DNA of 27,293 nt from JBDHRG01 sp039807445 (GTDB lineage Bacteria; Pseudomonadota; Gammaproteobacteria; Competibacterales; Competibacteraceae): positions 1 to 27,293 of the forward strand of contig JBDHRG010000026.1 in the NCBI GenBank assembly GCA_039807445.1, given 5' to 3'. Numbering within the stretch: position 1 is the first letter of the stretch; every line of letters starts with the position of its first letter. Shown in pieces: positions 1 through 7,351 of this stretch. The translations under genes and the position numbers were made by a program. The notes beneath the pieces are model-generated. The model was not told the DNA's origin. It searched no databases and was given only the letters and a program-made list of their open reading frames with translations.

Positions 1-1485
1 CTCGACACGCAGGGCGGGCGAGCCGATCTGGTGCTGATCGTCGGCTATCTGAAGGCGAAGGCGTTCGACAAGGCGGTAGCCGCCGCCGAGCAACTGCAGC
101 AGCAGCGCCCGGACAGCGTCGACCCGCTGATCCTGAAGGGCATCGCGCAGGTCGCGCTGAAGGACGAGGCCAAGGCCCGCGCGGCGTTCGAGCAGGCGCT
201 GAAGCTCAAGCCCGGTAACCCCTCGGCCGCCGCCAACCTGGCGGCGCTGGAGCTGAAGGCCGGCAATCCGGACGGCGCCCGCGGCTATTACCAGCAGGTG
301 CTGCAGCATCACCCCGGGCACCTGGGCACGCTGTTGGCGCTAGGCCGGCTCGAGGCCCAGCGCGGCGACGCGGCCGCCGATGTGCGCTGGGTCGAAGAGG
401 CGGCGCGGGCCAACCCGCAGGCGCTCGAGCCGCGGCTACTGCTGGCGCGCTACCAGCTGCGCCAGCGCCAGCCGCTGAAGGCGCTGGCGGTGCTCGACGA
501 GATCCGCAGCGCTCATCCGGAGAATCGCGATTACCTGCTGACGCTGGCGCAGGCGCAGCAGGCGGCCGGGCAGAGCGCCAACGCACTGTGGACGCTGCGC
601 AAGCTCACCGATCTGCAGCCGAACTGGGCGCCGGGGCATTACGCGCTGGCCGCCGTCTACGCCGCCAACCAGGATGCCGAAGGCTTGAAAGGCGCGCTGA
701 TCCAGGCGCTCAGGCTCGACCCCGGCAACCGCCTGGCCGACCCGCTGCTCGGCGGCCTGATGCGCCTGGCGGCCGACCCCGAGCAGGCGCGCGGCTTCAT
801 CCGTGCGCTGCAGACGGCGCTGCCCGACAACCTGGCGGTGATCGACCTCGAGGGGCAGTGGGCGCTGAGCCGTCAGCAGCCCGAGCAGGCGCTGGCGGTG
901 TACCGCAAGGCGATGGCGCGCTTCCCGAACAGCAACTACTGGGTGTTGCGGCTGAACGAGGCACAGGCGGCTGCCGGCGACGCGGCGGGCAGTCGGGCGA
1001 CGCTGGAAGCCTGGCTGAAGGCGCATCCGCGCGACGCCGCGGTGCAGCTCGCGCTCGCCAACCATTACCTGATGTCGGGGCAGCGCGACCAGGCCAGGGC
1101 GGCGTTCGTGCGGCTGGTCGAGCTGGCACCGAACAATCCGCTGGCGCTGAACAACCTGGCCTGGCTGCTGCGCGAGCAGGACCCGCGCGCGGCGCAGGGG
1201 TACGCCGAGCGTGCGCTGGCGCTGCAGCCCGATGCCGAGACCATGGACACGCTCGGCGAGATCCTGCTGCGAAACGGCGACACCGCGCGCGCGCTCGAGC
1301 TGCTGCGGGCGGCGGCGACGCAGCAGCCGGACTCGGCGCCGATCCGCTATCATCTGTCGCTGGCCCTGGCGCGCAGCGGGCAGAAGGACGAGGCGCGGCA
1401 GCTCCTGAAGACGGTGCTGGCCGACGCCACGGCGTTCGAAGACCGCGAAGCGGCCGAGGCGCTGCTGAAGGAACTGGGCGGATGA
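1..1485 (+). CDS. prsT: PrsT-like TPR-repeat protein of the PEP-CTERM system (5' end missing)
   Basis: The reading frame is open from base 1, so the gene starts upstream of the window; 494 codons of the C-terminal part are visible. The protein is almost entirely tetratricopeptide repeats, with recurring A-x-x-x-L-x-P-x-N/D units (for example around LKLKPGNPSAAANLAALEL and LVELAPNNPLALNNLAWLL). No membrane segment is visible in this part. PrsT proteins of exosortase systems are long TPR lipoproteins of roughly 900 residues that are thought to assist surface polysaccharide or PEP-CTERM protein export. The family is chosen because the next gene is a PEP-CTERM-system acyltransferase. TPRs alone are not diagnostic, so another large periplasmic TPR protein remains possible. 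The stop overlaps a potential ATG (ATGA at 1482-1485), but the next gene probably starts further down. Confidence 0.62.
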   Translation, partial: LDTQGGRADLVLIVGYLKAKAFDKAVAAAEQLQQQRPDSVDPLILKGIAQVALKDEAKARAAFEQALKLKPGNPSAAANLAALELKAGNPDGARGYYQQVLQHHPGHLGTLLALGRLEAQRGDAAADVRWVEEAARANPQALEPRLLLARYQLRQRQPLKALAVLDEIRSAHPENRDYLLTLAQAQQAAGQSANALWTLRKLTDLQPNWAPGHYALAAVYAANQDAEGLKGALIQALRLDPGNRLADPLLGGLMRLAADPEQARGFIRALQTALPDNLAVIDLEGQWALSRQQPEQALAVYRKAMARFPNSNYWVLRLNEAQAAAGDAAGSRATLEAWLKAHPRDAAVQLALANHYLMSGQRDQARAAFVRLVELAPNNPLALNNLAWLLREQDPRAAQGYAERALALQPDAETMDTLGEILLRNGDTARALELLRAAATQQPDSAPIRYHLSLALARSGQKDEARQLLKTVLADATAFEDREAAEALLKELGG

Positions 1486-1489
1486 AATC

Positions 1490-1518
1490 CCCTCCAACCC
1501 CCCTTTTTCAAAGGGGGG
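1490..1518. repeat. C-run/G-run palindrome (terminator-like short dispersed repeat)
   Basis: A perfect 9-bp stem is visible: CCCCCCTTT (1498-1506), loop TTC, AAAGGGGGG (1510-1518), preceded by CCCTCCAA. This type of CCCC-TTTTTCAAA-GGGG motif is a common short dispersed repeat in proteobacterial intergenic regions. Here it sits immediately after the TPR gene and before acyltransferase 1. It could attenuate transcription or mark an inserted repeat. It lacks a following T-run, so it is not a classical intrinsic terminator. Confidence 0.7.
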
Positions 1519-1556
1519 AGTCGGTCGCAGCACAGACTCCAGCGGAGCGAATTCCG

Positions 1557-2330
1557 ATGCGCGAACTCAATCCGAGCGAATCCTTCGGGCGCTACTTCCA
1601 GGTGGTTCCGGCCGACACGCCGGCCTCGCGCGAGCAGGTGCACCGTATCCGCTACCAGGTCTATTGCCGCGAGTTCGGCTACGAGCGGGACGAGGACTGC
1701 CCGGGCGGCCTGGAGCAGGATGCCTACGATGCGCAGTCGCGCCACAGTCTGCTGATCCACCGGCCCAGCGGTATCGCGGCCGGTTGCGTGCGGCTGGTCC
1801 TGTCGCGTCCCGACGACCCCGCGGCAGCGCTGCCGTTCGAGCGCTATTGCAGCGCCAGCCTCGACCGCTCGATCGTCGACCCGCGGGCGCTGCCACCGGG
1901 CAGTTTCGGCGAGTTCTCGCGCCTGGCGGTGCTCGGCAGCTTCCGGCGGCGCAAGACCGACGAGCACCGCCCGGTCAGTGTCGGCGCAGCCGACGAGCCC
2001 GACCCCGAGGGGCAGCGCTGCTTCCCGCACATCCCGGTCGGGCTGTTCCTGACGGCGCTGGCGCTGTTCCTGGATTCCGGGCTGCAGACGGTGTTCGCGA
2101 TGATGGAGCCGCGCCTGGAGCGGCTGCTCAGGCGTTACGGCATCCTCTTCACCCCGGTGGGCGAGGTGATGGATTACCACGGCCCGCGCGGGCCGTTCAT
2201 GATGCGCCGCGAAACGCTGCTGCCCAACCTGACCCCCGAAGCCGCCGACCTGCTCGGCCTCATCCGCCAGCAGCTCGCGGACGCGGCCCGGGGCGCGTGC
2301 CTGATACAGGTTCCAGAAAGTTCTAGCTGA
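1557..2330 (+). CDS. PEP-CTERM/exosortase system-associated acyltransferase, copy 1
   Basis: The 257-residue protein belongs to the PEP-CTERM/exosortase-associated acyltransferase family, related to N-acyl amino acid synthases and autoinducer synthases of the GNAT fold. Visible hallmarks are the N-terminal block FGRYFQVVPADTP, then R-IRYQVYCREFGYE and ED-PGGLE-DAYDA-S-H (about residues 25-65), EFSRLAV (about 122) and the C-terminal block GEVMDYHGPRGPFMMRRE. The family is cytosolic; its substrate is not established, and a role in lipid or amino-acid acylation for the exosortase pathway is inferred. The ATG at 1557 is preferred because GGAG lies about 8 bases upstream and it aligns with the start of copy 2. 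An ATG at 1482 overlapping the previous stop would add 25 residues read through the palindromic repeat. Nearly the same protein is encoded again at 7698-8426. Confidence 0.85.
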   Translation: MRELNPSESFGRYFQVVPADTPASREQVHRIRYQVYCREFGYERDEDCPGGLEQDAYDAQSRHSLLIHRPSGIAAGCVRLVLSRPDDPAAALPFERYCSASLDRSIVDPRALPPGSFGEFSRLAVLGSFRRRKTDEHRPVSVGAADEPDPEGQRCFPHIPVGLFLTALALFLDSGLQTVFAMMEPRLERLLRRYGILFTPVGEVMDYHGPRGPFMMRRETLLPNLTPEAADLLGLIRQQLADAARGACLIQVPESSS

Positions 2331-2346
2331 TTTTGGTCAGCTCCGG

Positions 2347-2488
2347 TGCGGCGGAGCGATGGGGATATTGCTCCGCTCATTCTCGGCGTACCTCCGTGTA
2401 CGCCTCCGAGGTACGGCGCCGCTCCGCGCTGTCCCTGCGTCCGCGGCGCGCGTAATCCGCTGCGCAACATCCCCCTCGCTCCGCCGCA
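2347..2488. repeat. 142-bp imperfect inverted-repeat element between convergent genes
   Basis: The ends are a 20-bp inverted repeat, TGCGGCGGAGCGATGGGGAT (2347-2366) against 2469-2488, with one mismatch. Pairing continues imperfectly inward, and a second inverted pair (GTACCTCCG / CGGAGGTAC type, around 2388-2414) lies in the middle. It fills the gap between the acyltransferase stop and the aldolase stop. It could be a MITE-like or REP-like element, or a bidirectional terminator; no coding potential is convincing. Confidence 0.6.
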
Positions 2489-2509
2489 ATGCGTGCAGAA
2501 CTCTTGAAA

Positions 2510-3070
2510 TCAGATCTTCCCCGCCTGCTGCGCGATGAAGGCGGTCTTGGCCGAGAGCTCGAGCGAGCAGGTCCACTTGTAGGCGAGGTTGATGGTTTCG
2601 GCGCAGGCGAACACGCCGTGGCCGCGCACCACCGCGACCGGGTGCTCGGCCAGCGCCTCGGCGACCAGCCGGGGTGCGTCCTGCTGGTAGCGCGCGTAGG
2701 CGATCGTGATCACCGGCACGCGGCCGAAGTAGTACTGGCCTTCGAAGTCGGCCGGCACGAATTCCTCGTTGTCCATCGTCATCGCCACCGTGTACGGCCC
2801 GTGGCTGTGCAGGATCGCGCGCGCCTGCGGCCGCGCCTGGTAGATCGCCAGATGCAGCGGCGCGTCGATCGAGGCGCCCTTGCCGATGCGGCCCTCGAAG
2901 TCGCAGGCCACCAGGTCGGCGCCGCTGAGCGTATCGGCGCAGCAGCCGGTCGGGGTGATCCACACGGTTTCGTCGGCGTCGCGCACCGAGGCGTTGCCGC
3001 TGTGCGAATCGTTGAGACCGTACCGGCGCAGCCAGTGGTAGTGGCGGACGAGATCGTCTTTGATGTTCAT
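2510..3070 (-). CDS. Class II aldolase/adducin family protein
   Basis: The 186-residue protein has the class II aldolase fold: an N-terminal SHSGNASVR segment (about 22-30), the metal-binding HSHGP (His88 and His90) and the third ligand in RGHGVFA (His151). These enzymes use Zn2+ to cleave or epimerise sugar phosphates (L-fuculose-1-phosphate aldolase, L-ribulose-5-phosphate 4-epimerase) and related substrates. The usual catalytic Glu before the PLHLAIY segment appears to be Asp69 here, so the exact reaction is uncertain. ATG at 3070 is preferred; a TTG at 3079 would add three residues. The gene follows the phosphodiesterase gene on the same strand with a gap of 28 bases, suggesting a two-gene operon. 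Confidence 0.85.
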   Translation of the reverse strand: MNIKDDLVRHYHWLRRYGLNDSHSGNASVRDADETVWITPTGCCADTLSGADLVACDFEGRIGKGASIDAPLHLAIYQARPQARAILHSHGPYTVAMTMDNEEFVPADFEGQYYFGRVPVITIAYARYQQDAPRLVAEALAEHPVAVVRGHGVFACAETINLAYKWTCSLELSAKTAFIAQQAGKI

Positions 3071-3098
3071 GGCGTGCAACCAGTGGGGTAGGGAAGGG

Positions 3099-3839
3099 TC
3101 AGACGCGCGCCACGCCGGTCTCGAACCGGCCGTCGGGGTGCAGGTCCAGCCAGCGATAGCCGGGCGGCAGCGGGTCGGTTTCGGGCTCGGCGGTGCCGGG
3201 GCGGAACTGGACGCAGGTCGACGGTGCGGCGAGCAAACGCAGGCCGCCGTGCTCGGCCTCGAACTGCTGGTGGATGTGGCCGAAGGCCACGGCGCGCACC
3301 TGGCGGTGGCGCGCCAGCACGGCGAAGAGCGCGTCGGCGTCGGCGAGCATCATCGTATCCAGCCACGGGCTGCCGATGGCCAGCGGCGGGTGGTGCAGCG
3401 CGACCAGCGTCGGCGTCGCCGGGTGGGCTTCGAGCTGCGCCGCGAGCCGCGCCAGCTCGGCGTCGCCGAGCGCACCACCGGGCTCGCCGGGCACCGAGGA
3501 GTCGAGCGCGACCAGCCGCCAGCCGCCGAGCGCGATGGCGCGCGCCAGGCGCAGCGGGCCGGTGTCGTCGCAGCACGCCGCCAGGCGCGTCGCGTCGTCG
3601 TGGTTGCCGGGCAGGCACAGCGCCGGGAGGCCGGTTGCGGCGATCAGGCCGCGCAGCCGCGCGTAGGCCGCCTCGCCCTCGTCGTGCACCAGGTCGCCGG
3701 TCAGCAGCAGCGCGTCGGCGCCGCGCGCCCGCACCGCCGCCAGCACCGCGGCCAGCCCGGCATCGACATCGACGCCCCAGCTCAGGCTGGGGCGCGCGCG
3801 CAGATGGGTGTCGGTGATCTGGACCAGGCGGAACGGCAT
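3099..3839 (-). CDS. cpdA: Metallophosphoesterase, CpdA-type 3',5'-cyclic-AMP phosphodiesterase
   Basis: The 246-residue protein carries the full calcineurin-like metallophosphoesterase signature: QITDTHL (Asp10, His12), LLTGDLVHD, LCLPGNHDD, ALHHPPL and FGHIHQQ. These residues bind the dinuclear metal centre. Length and motif spacing match CpdA/Icc, which hydrolyses cAMP in the cytosol. The substrate is inferred from family similarity only; related enzymes act on other phosphodiesters. It starts at an ATG facing the divergent O-methyltransferase gene and shares the 3840-3902 promoter gap with it. A class III cyclase domain at 16336 could be a cAMP source in the same organism, but no link is shown by the sequence. 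Confidence 0.82.
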   Translation of the reverse strand: MPFRLVQITDTHLRARPSLSWGVDVDAGLAAVLAAVRARGADALLLTGDLVHDEGEAAYARLRGLIAATGLPALCLPGNHDDATRLAACCDDTGPLRLARAIALGGWRLVALDSSVPGEPGGALGDAELARLAAQLEAHPATPTLVALHHPPLAIGSPWLDTMMLADADALFAVLARHRQVRAVAFGHIHQQFEAEHGGLRLLAAPSTCVQFRPGTAEPETDPLPPGYRWLDLHPDGRFETGVARV

Positions 3840-3858
3840 GCGGGCGGGCTCGCGGCGG

Positions 3859-3881
3859 AAAACCCTTATGATAGGGCTTTT
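3859..3881. promoter_or_regulatory. Divergent promoter/operator candidate between cpdA-like and O-methyltransferase genes
   Basis: An AT-rich patch in otherwise GC-rich DNA contains TATGAT (3867-3872) on the plus strand, a good -10, and its complement reads TATCAT on the minus strand. It is flanked by an imperfect inverted repeat, AAAACCCT (3859-3866) and AGGGcTTTT (3873-3881). No clear -35 is visible. It sits 31 bases before the plus-strand ATG and 20 bases before the minus-strand ATG. Confidence 0.4.
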
Positions 3882-3902
3882 CACGCGCCGTCTGGAGTTG
3901 CG

Positions 3903-4571
3903 ATGACCAACAAGACGCTGAACCTCGACCAGGGCTTGTACCGCTACCTGCTCGGGCATTCGCTGCGCGAAACCGCGGTGCAGCGCCGCCTGCGCGAAGC
4001 GACGGCGCAGCTGCCCGAGGCGCAGATGCAGATCGCGCCCGAGCAGGGGCAGTTCATGCAACTGCTGGTGCGGCTCACCGGCGCGCGCACCATCGTCGAG
4101 CTCGGTACCTTCACCGGCTACAGCGCGCTGGCGATGGCGCTGGCGCTGCCGGTGGACGGGCGCCTGATCACCTGCGACCTCGACCAGGCCTGGACGGCGA
4201 TCGCGCGCCGCTACTGGGCCGAGGCCGGCGTCGCCGAGCAGATCGAGCTGCGGCTCGGGCGGGCGCTCGACACCCTGGCCGAGATGCTCGCCGCCGGCGC
4301 CGCCGGTACGGTCGACCTGGTGTTCATCGACGCCGACAAGAAGAACTACCCGGCCTACTACGAGCGCGCGCTCGAGCTGCTGCGCCCCGGCGGGCTGGTG
4401 CTGATCGACAACGTGTTGTGGGGCGGCGCGGTCGCCGACCCCGGCGTGACCGATGCCGCCACCACGGCGATCCGCGCGCTGAACGACCGCCTCCACCACG
4501 ATGCGCGCGTCGACGTGAGCCTGCTGCCGCTCGGCGACGGGCTGACGCTGGCGCGCAAGCGCGAGGGCTGA
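3903..4571 (+). CDS. SAM-dependent O-methyltransferase (class I, O-methyltransf_3 type)
   Basis: The 222-residue protein is a cation-dependent O-methyltransferase of the catechol/caffeoyl-CoA type. It shows SAM motif I VELGTFTGYSALAMA (about 62-76), the LITCDLD acidic loop, VDLVFIDADKKNY (about 138-150) with the metal-binding Asp, and LVLIDNVLWGG. It transfers a methyl group from SAM to a small hydroxylated aromatic or catechol-like acceptor in the cytosol; the acceptor is unknown. GGAG lies about 9 bases upstream of the ATG. It is followed after a single base by the ydcF-like gene, so the two are probably co-transcribed. Confidence 0.9.
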   Translation: MTNKTLNLDQGLYRYLLGHSLRETAVQRRLREATAQLPEAQMQIAPEQGQFMQLLVRLTGARTIVELGTFTGYSALAMALALPVDGRLITCDLDQAWTAIARRYWAEAGVAEQIELRLGRALDTLAEMLAAGAAGTVDLVFIDADKKNYPAYYERALELLRPGGLVLIDNVLWGGAVADPGVTDAATTAIRALNDRLHHDARVDVSLLPLGDGLTLARKREG

Positions 4572-4572
4572 G

Positions 4573-5220
4573 ATGCGGCTGCGCGGGCGCGTCTGGCTGG
4601 TGCTGACGCTGGTGCTGCTCGGGCCGCCGCTGTTCGTCGGCTGGCTGATGCTGCGCATCGTGCTGTTCGCCGACGAATACGACGAGGGCCCGGCCGACGC
4701 CGCGCTGGTGCTCGGCGCGGCGGCGTGGAATGGCCGGCCCTCGCCGGTGTTCGAGGAGCGGATCAAGCACGCACTCGCGCTGTACCGCGAAGGCAGGGTG
4801 CGCGCGCTGGTGTTCACCGGCGGCTTCGGCCGCGGCGACAACCGCGCCGAAGCCGAGGTCGCGCGCACCTACGCGCTGAAGCGCGGCATCCCGGGCGGCG
4901 CGATCTTCGTCGAGACGGCCTCGCGCTCGACCTTCGACAACCTGGCCGAAGCCAAGCCGATCCTCGAGGCGCAGCGCTTCGGGCGCGTGCTGCTGGTATC
5001 CGACCCGCTGCATATGCGCCGCGCGGTGAGCATGGCGCGCGATCTGGGCATCGACGCGCGCCCCTCGCCGACGCCGACCACGCGCTTCGTCGGCATCGAC
5101 GCCAAGCTCGAGCTGCTGCTGAAGGAAACCTGGAACTACGCGATGTACCGGATGGGGCGCCACTTCGTCGACCTGTCCGCCGAGCGCCCGGAGTTCCCGC
5201 CGGCAGACCTGTCGCCGTGA
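4573..5220 (+). CDS. ydcF: YdcF/SanA-like family membrane-anchored protein (DUF218)
   Basis: The 215-residue protein starts with a transmembrane segment (about residues 7-31) followed by the DUF218 Rossmann-like domain: ADAALVLGAAAWNG (about 41-54), RALVFTGGFG, SRSTFDNLAEAKPIL and VLLVSDPLHMRRA. The domain probably faces the periplasm. YdcF and SanA relatives are tied to envelope integrity and surface-polymer metabolism, but no activity is firmly assigned. The C-terminal stretch (ETWNYAMYRMGRHFVDLSA) is unusual because its coding DNA recurs in two pieces at 6002-6092 and 7352-7405. The gene abuts a toxin-antitoxin module on the opposite strand, 48 bases past its stop. Confidence 0.85.
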   Translation: MRLRGRVWLVLTLVLLGPPLFVGWLMLRIVLFADEYDEGPADAALVLGAAAWNGRPSPVFEERIKHALALYREGRVRALVFTGGFGRGDNRAEAEVARTYALKRGIPGGAIFVETASRSTFDNLAEAKPILEAQRFGRVLLVSDPLHMRRAVSMARDLGIDARPSPTPTTRFVGIDAKLELLLKETWNYAMYRMGRHFVDLSAERPEFPPADLSP

Positions 5221-5268
5221 CCGCTCGGCAGCTCGCGGCGTGGCGCCGTTTCATCCGGGACCTGTATC

Positions 5269-5685
5269 TCAGTGGGTCGACGCGGCGAACGGATTGACGA
5301 TGGTCAGCCGTTCGTCGAACACCAGGCCGTGCTGCATGTCTTCCGAGTAGAGCAGCGTACAGCCGGCACGCAGCGCAGCGGCAACGATCAAGGCGTCCCA
5401 GTGCGACAGTCGGTAGCGGATGGCCACCCGCATCCCCTCGGGCACCGTGTCGGCGTCCACCGGCATCACCTCGCACAGGGTCAGCAGGCTGTCGGCCACC
5501 TCGTAGGCGTCGGCGAGCGCGAAACCGTGCTTGCGAGTAAGTACGCTGATGGTTTCGTTCACTACCTGGGTGCTGATCACCGGCTGCGTTTCGAGCAGCA
5601 CGAAGGCGGCGTCGGACTTCGCACCATCCGCTGACTGCGCATACACGACGACGTTGGTGTCGACGAAGACGCGCTCAGCGTTCAT
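5269..5685 (-). CDS. PIN-domain ribonuclease toxin (VapC-like) of toxin-antitoxin module 1
   Basis: The 138-residue PIN protein shows the acidic residues of the Mg2+-dependent RNase site: FVDTNVVVYAQ (Asp9), TQVVNETISVL (Glu), SHWDALIVAAAL (Asp) and LYSEDMQ (Asp). PIN toxins cleave RNA and are neutralised by an antitoxin encoded just upstream. The ATG at 5685 lies inside the last codons of the antitoxin gene (11-base overlap), which implies translational coupling. The pair lies tail-to-tail with ydcF. The assignment to a PIN_3/VapC-like toxin is by motif only. Confidence 0.85.
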   Translation of the reverse strand: MNAERVFVDTNVVVYAQSADGAKSDAAFVLLETQPVISTQVVNETISVLTRKHGFALADAYEVADSLLTLCEVMPVDADTVPEGMRVAIRYRLSHWDALIVAAALRAGCTLLYSEDMQHGLVFDERLTIVNPFAASTH

Positions 5686-5908
5686 GCAACCCGGCCCGGT
5701 CGAACGGTTGGGCGTGAAAGCGCCCGCGCTGCCGGCGCAGGGTTTCGAGCGCGCGCGTGCGCGCCTCGCCACCGGCAGATGCAGTGGGCGCTGCACCACG
5801 CTCGGCATCGAGCTGCTGACGCAGGAAGCGCGCGAAGTCGAGCACTTCGCGCAGCGCCGTTTCCGGCAACTCGCGACCGATCGCGGCGAGTTCGTCGACG
5901 GTGTTCAT
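5675..5908 (-). CDS. DUF2281/VapB-like antitoxin of module 1
   Basis: The 77-residue protein begins MNTVDELAAIGRELPETALREVLDFARFLRQQ, the pattern of the small DUF2281-type antitoxins (helix, LP--L--EVLDF--FL) that precede PIN toxin genes. The C-terminal part is basic and disordered-looking, the usual toxin-wrapping region. GGAG lies about 9 bases upstream of the ATG. Its stop overlaps the toxin start. It is expected to bind the toxin and perhaps autoregulate the operon; no operator could be recognised in 5909-6001. Confidence 0.75.
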   Translation of the reverse strand: MNTVDELAAIGRELPETALREVLDFARFLRQQLDAERGAAPTASAGGEARTRALETLRRQRGRFHAQPFDRAGLHER

Positions 5909-6001
5909 TCAGTGTGCTCCGTTTCGATCCTCCGCTCGCACGAAGTGTTGCCTGAACGTCGGCGCAGAGCAACGCATCTCAACCACGGAGACCGGGTTGA
6001 G

Positions 6002-6092
6002 CGCGCTATGCCGGCTTCGACGCCCGGCTCGAACGGCTGCGCTGAAGGGAGCCTGGAACTCCGCGATGTACCGGCTGGGGCGCCACTTCGTC
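6002..6092 (+). pseudogene. ydcF 3'-end copy, upstream piece (split pseudogene)
   Basis: This 91-base stretch aligns with ydcF 5081-5169 at roughly 85% by eye, with a 2-base indel that breaks the frame. Translation on either side of the indel gives RYAGFDARLERL and LKGAWNSAMYRLGRHFV, matching RFVGIDAKLELL and LKETWNYAMYRMGRHFV of the intact gene. The homology stops abruptly at CACTTCGTC (6092). It resumes at GTCGACCTG (7352) on the far side of the RES/Xre module. Confidence 0.75.
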
Positions 6093-6113
6093 TTCGGTGG
6101 CAGCGAGGAACCG

Positions 6114-6836
6114 CTACTCGCTCGCCGAGGCTCCAGACCCGATCGGCACCCGAAGCAGCACCTCGGCTGCCGGCATGCGCCGCACCCGCACGAACGGTGT
6201 TCCCGGGGCCAGCTCGTACTCCAGAAAGCAGTGACCGCGAGGGCGGCTCAGCACGTCGGGACGAAAGACCACCAGATTGTCGCCGTTGCAGCGGGCCGAG
6301 TGCGTCAGGAGGCCGGGCGGCCCCCCGGCGGCGACGCGCGCACCGACCTCTTGGGCAAAGCGGTAGTCGTGGGGATCGACCAGCCCCGGGTATTCGGCGA
6401 CATGCCCGCGCAGATCGAGCAGGATCGCCGTGCAGCGCACCTTGAACACCCGTCGTTCCCCGATCACCGGCTGATCGTGGCGATCGAAGCCGCTGTCGGT
6501 CAGGAAGCGGTGCCAGTGATGCACCGTTTCCCAGATCGTCGTTTCGAGTTCGAGCGCCCCGTACCAGGCCGGATGGCCACCATCGCTGAAGCGGGTAGCG
6601 GCCCATGGCGGACGGCCGAAGACATGGGCGATGGCCTGGGCGTACTCGAACGGGCGGTTGATCACCGGATCGGTGCCTTTCGGTACCTGGGTGCGGATCG
6701 CCGCCGCCTGGCCGAAGGCCCGAGCGGCGGGATCGTCACTCAGGTCGTCGAGCAAGTCTTGCGGCTCGCGGGCGGAGCGGATGTTGCGGTAGGCGTCGTC
6801 ATCGAAGTCGAGCGCCACGCTGAACAGCGGTCGCAC
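6114..6836 (-). CDS. RES-domain toxin (NAD+-targeting) of toxin-antitoxin module 2
   Basis: The 240-residue protein has the RES fold: TRFSDGGHPAWYGALELETTIWET with the conserved Arg, Tyr and Glu (about 82-105), and LLTHSARCNGDNLVVFRP with the conserved Ser (about 178-195). RES toxins of the Res-Xre/MbcTA type degrade or modify NAD+ and so arrest growth. The start is a GTG at 6836, 3 bases after the antitoxin stop, which fits the usual antitoxin-first operon. The C-terminus ends 22 bases from the break in the ydcF copy. Confidence 0.85.
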   Translation of the reverse strand: MRPLFSVALDFDDDAYRNIRSAREPQDLLDDLSDDPAARAFGQAAAIRTQVPKGTDPVINRPFEYAQAIAHVFGRPPWAATRFSDGGHPAWYGALELETTIWETVHHWHRFLTDSGFDRHDQPVIGERRVFKVRCTAILLDLRGHVAEYPGLVDPHDYRFAQEVGARVAAGGPPGLLTHSARCNGDNLVVFRPDVLSRPRGHCFLEYELAPGTPFVRVRRMPAAEVLLRVPIGSGASASE

Positions 6837-6839
6837 GCC

Positions 6840-7241
6840 TCAGCGCCCGCGCTGGTGATCGAGGTAGTGGCGCACCATCAGCACCCCCTCGAAACCGCGC
6901 TCGAGCATCAGATGGACCGGGCTGCGTCCCTCGAAGGCCCGATTCGGCGTCACCGGCCAGCGGTATACCAGCTCGGGGTTCTGGGGGAAGAGGATCCGCA
7001 ACGCCTGGTGGATGCCGAGCAGGTGCCCGGCGCGATCGATGAGGTCCCGGTTCAGGGCGAGCGGCGTCCCCTTGCGATAGCGGTTCACCGTCGAGCGAGT
7101 CGACGGCGACAGCCCGAGGAGTTGCGCCTGCACGTCCAGTGTCAGGCCCCAGTGCTCGAACAGACGGGTCACCAGTCTGGCGAGCGAAGTCCGCCCGGCT
7201 TCGCTCTCGATGTCCGGTCGATGCAATTTTGTGGCGAGCAT
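6840..7241 (-). CDS. Xre/MbcA/ParS-type antitoxin (DUF2384)
   Basis: The 133-residue protein has an N-terminal Xre-like helix-turn-helix region (LTLDVQAQLLGLSPSTRSTVNRYR, about 32-55) and the C-terminal toxin-binding domain with NPELVYRWPVTPNRAFEGRSPVHLML, where GRSP-x-xxM is the hallmark of DUF2384 antitoxins. It blocks the RES toxin by occluding its active site and probably represses the operon. The ATG at 7241 has GGAG 7-8 bases upstream. A TTG at 7274 would add 11 residues without a good ribosome site. Confidence 0.85.
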   Translation of the reverse strand: MLATKLHRPDIESEAGRTSLARLVTRLFEHWGLTLDVQAQLLGLSPSTRSTVNRYRKGTPLALNRDLIDRAGHLLGIHQALRILFPQNPELVYRWPVTPNRAFEGRSPVHLMLERGFEGVLMVRHYLDHQRGR

Positions 7242-7351
7242 CGGGATCTCCGCGGTCGATGGCCAGTCGATCAACCTGTATCAATTGGTCCTGATTTTGT
7301 GCCAATTGAAACTGACGGGCAAGCTGCGGCTGATCACCGGCTCGGCCGGCA

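Larger units (their letters stand above)
6093..7351. mobile_element. Inserted toxin-antitoxin segment (RES/Xre) inside the ydcF fragment
   Basis: The 1,259-base segment interrupts the ydcF 3'-end copy exactly in phase with the homology: the left piece ends in GTC and the right piece begins with GTC, either a 3-base duplication or microhomology. It contains only the RES toxin and Xre-type antitoxin genes plus flanking non-coding DNA. No transposase, integrase or terminal inverted repeats are visible, so the insertion mechanism is unknown. The boundaries are inferred from the alignment with 4573-5220. Confidence 0.6.

Noticed and set aside
588..1556. Open frame running into acyltransferase 1 from inside the TPR gene
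   Set aside because: The translated sequence before 1557 is low-complexity Arg/Ala/Gly and lies out of frame in a real TPR gene. The family homology begins only at the ATG at 1557.
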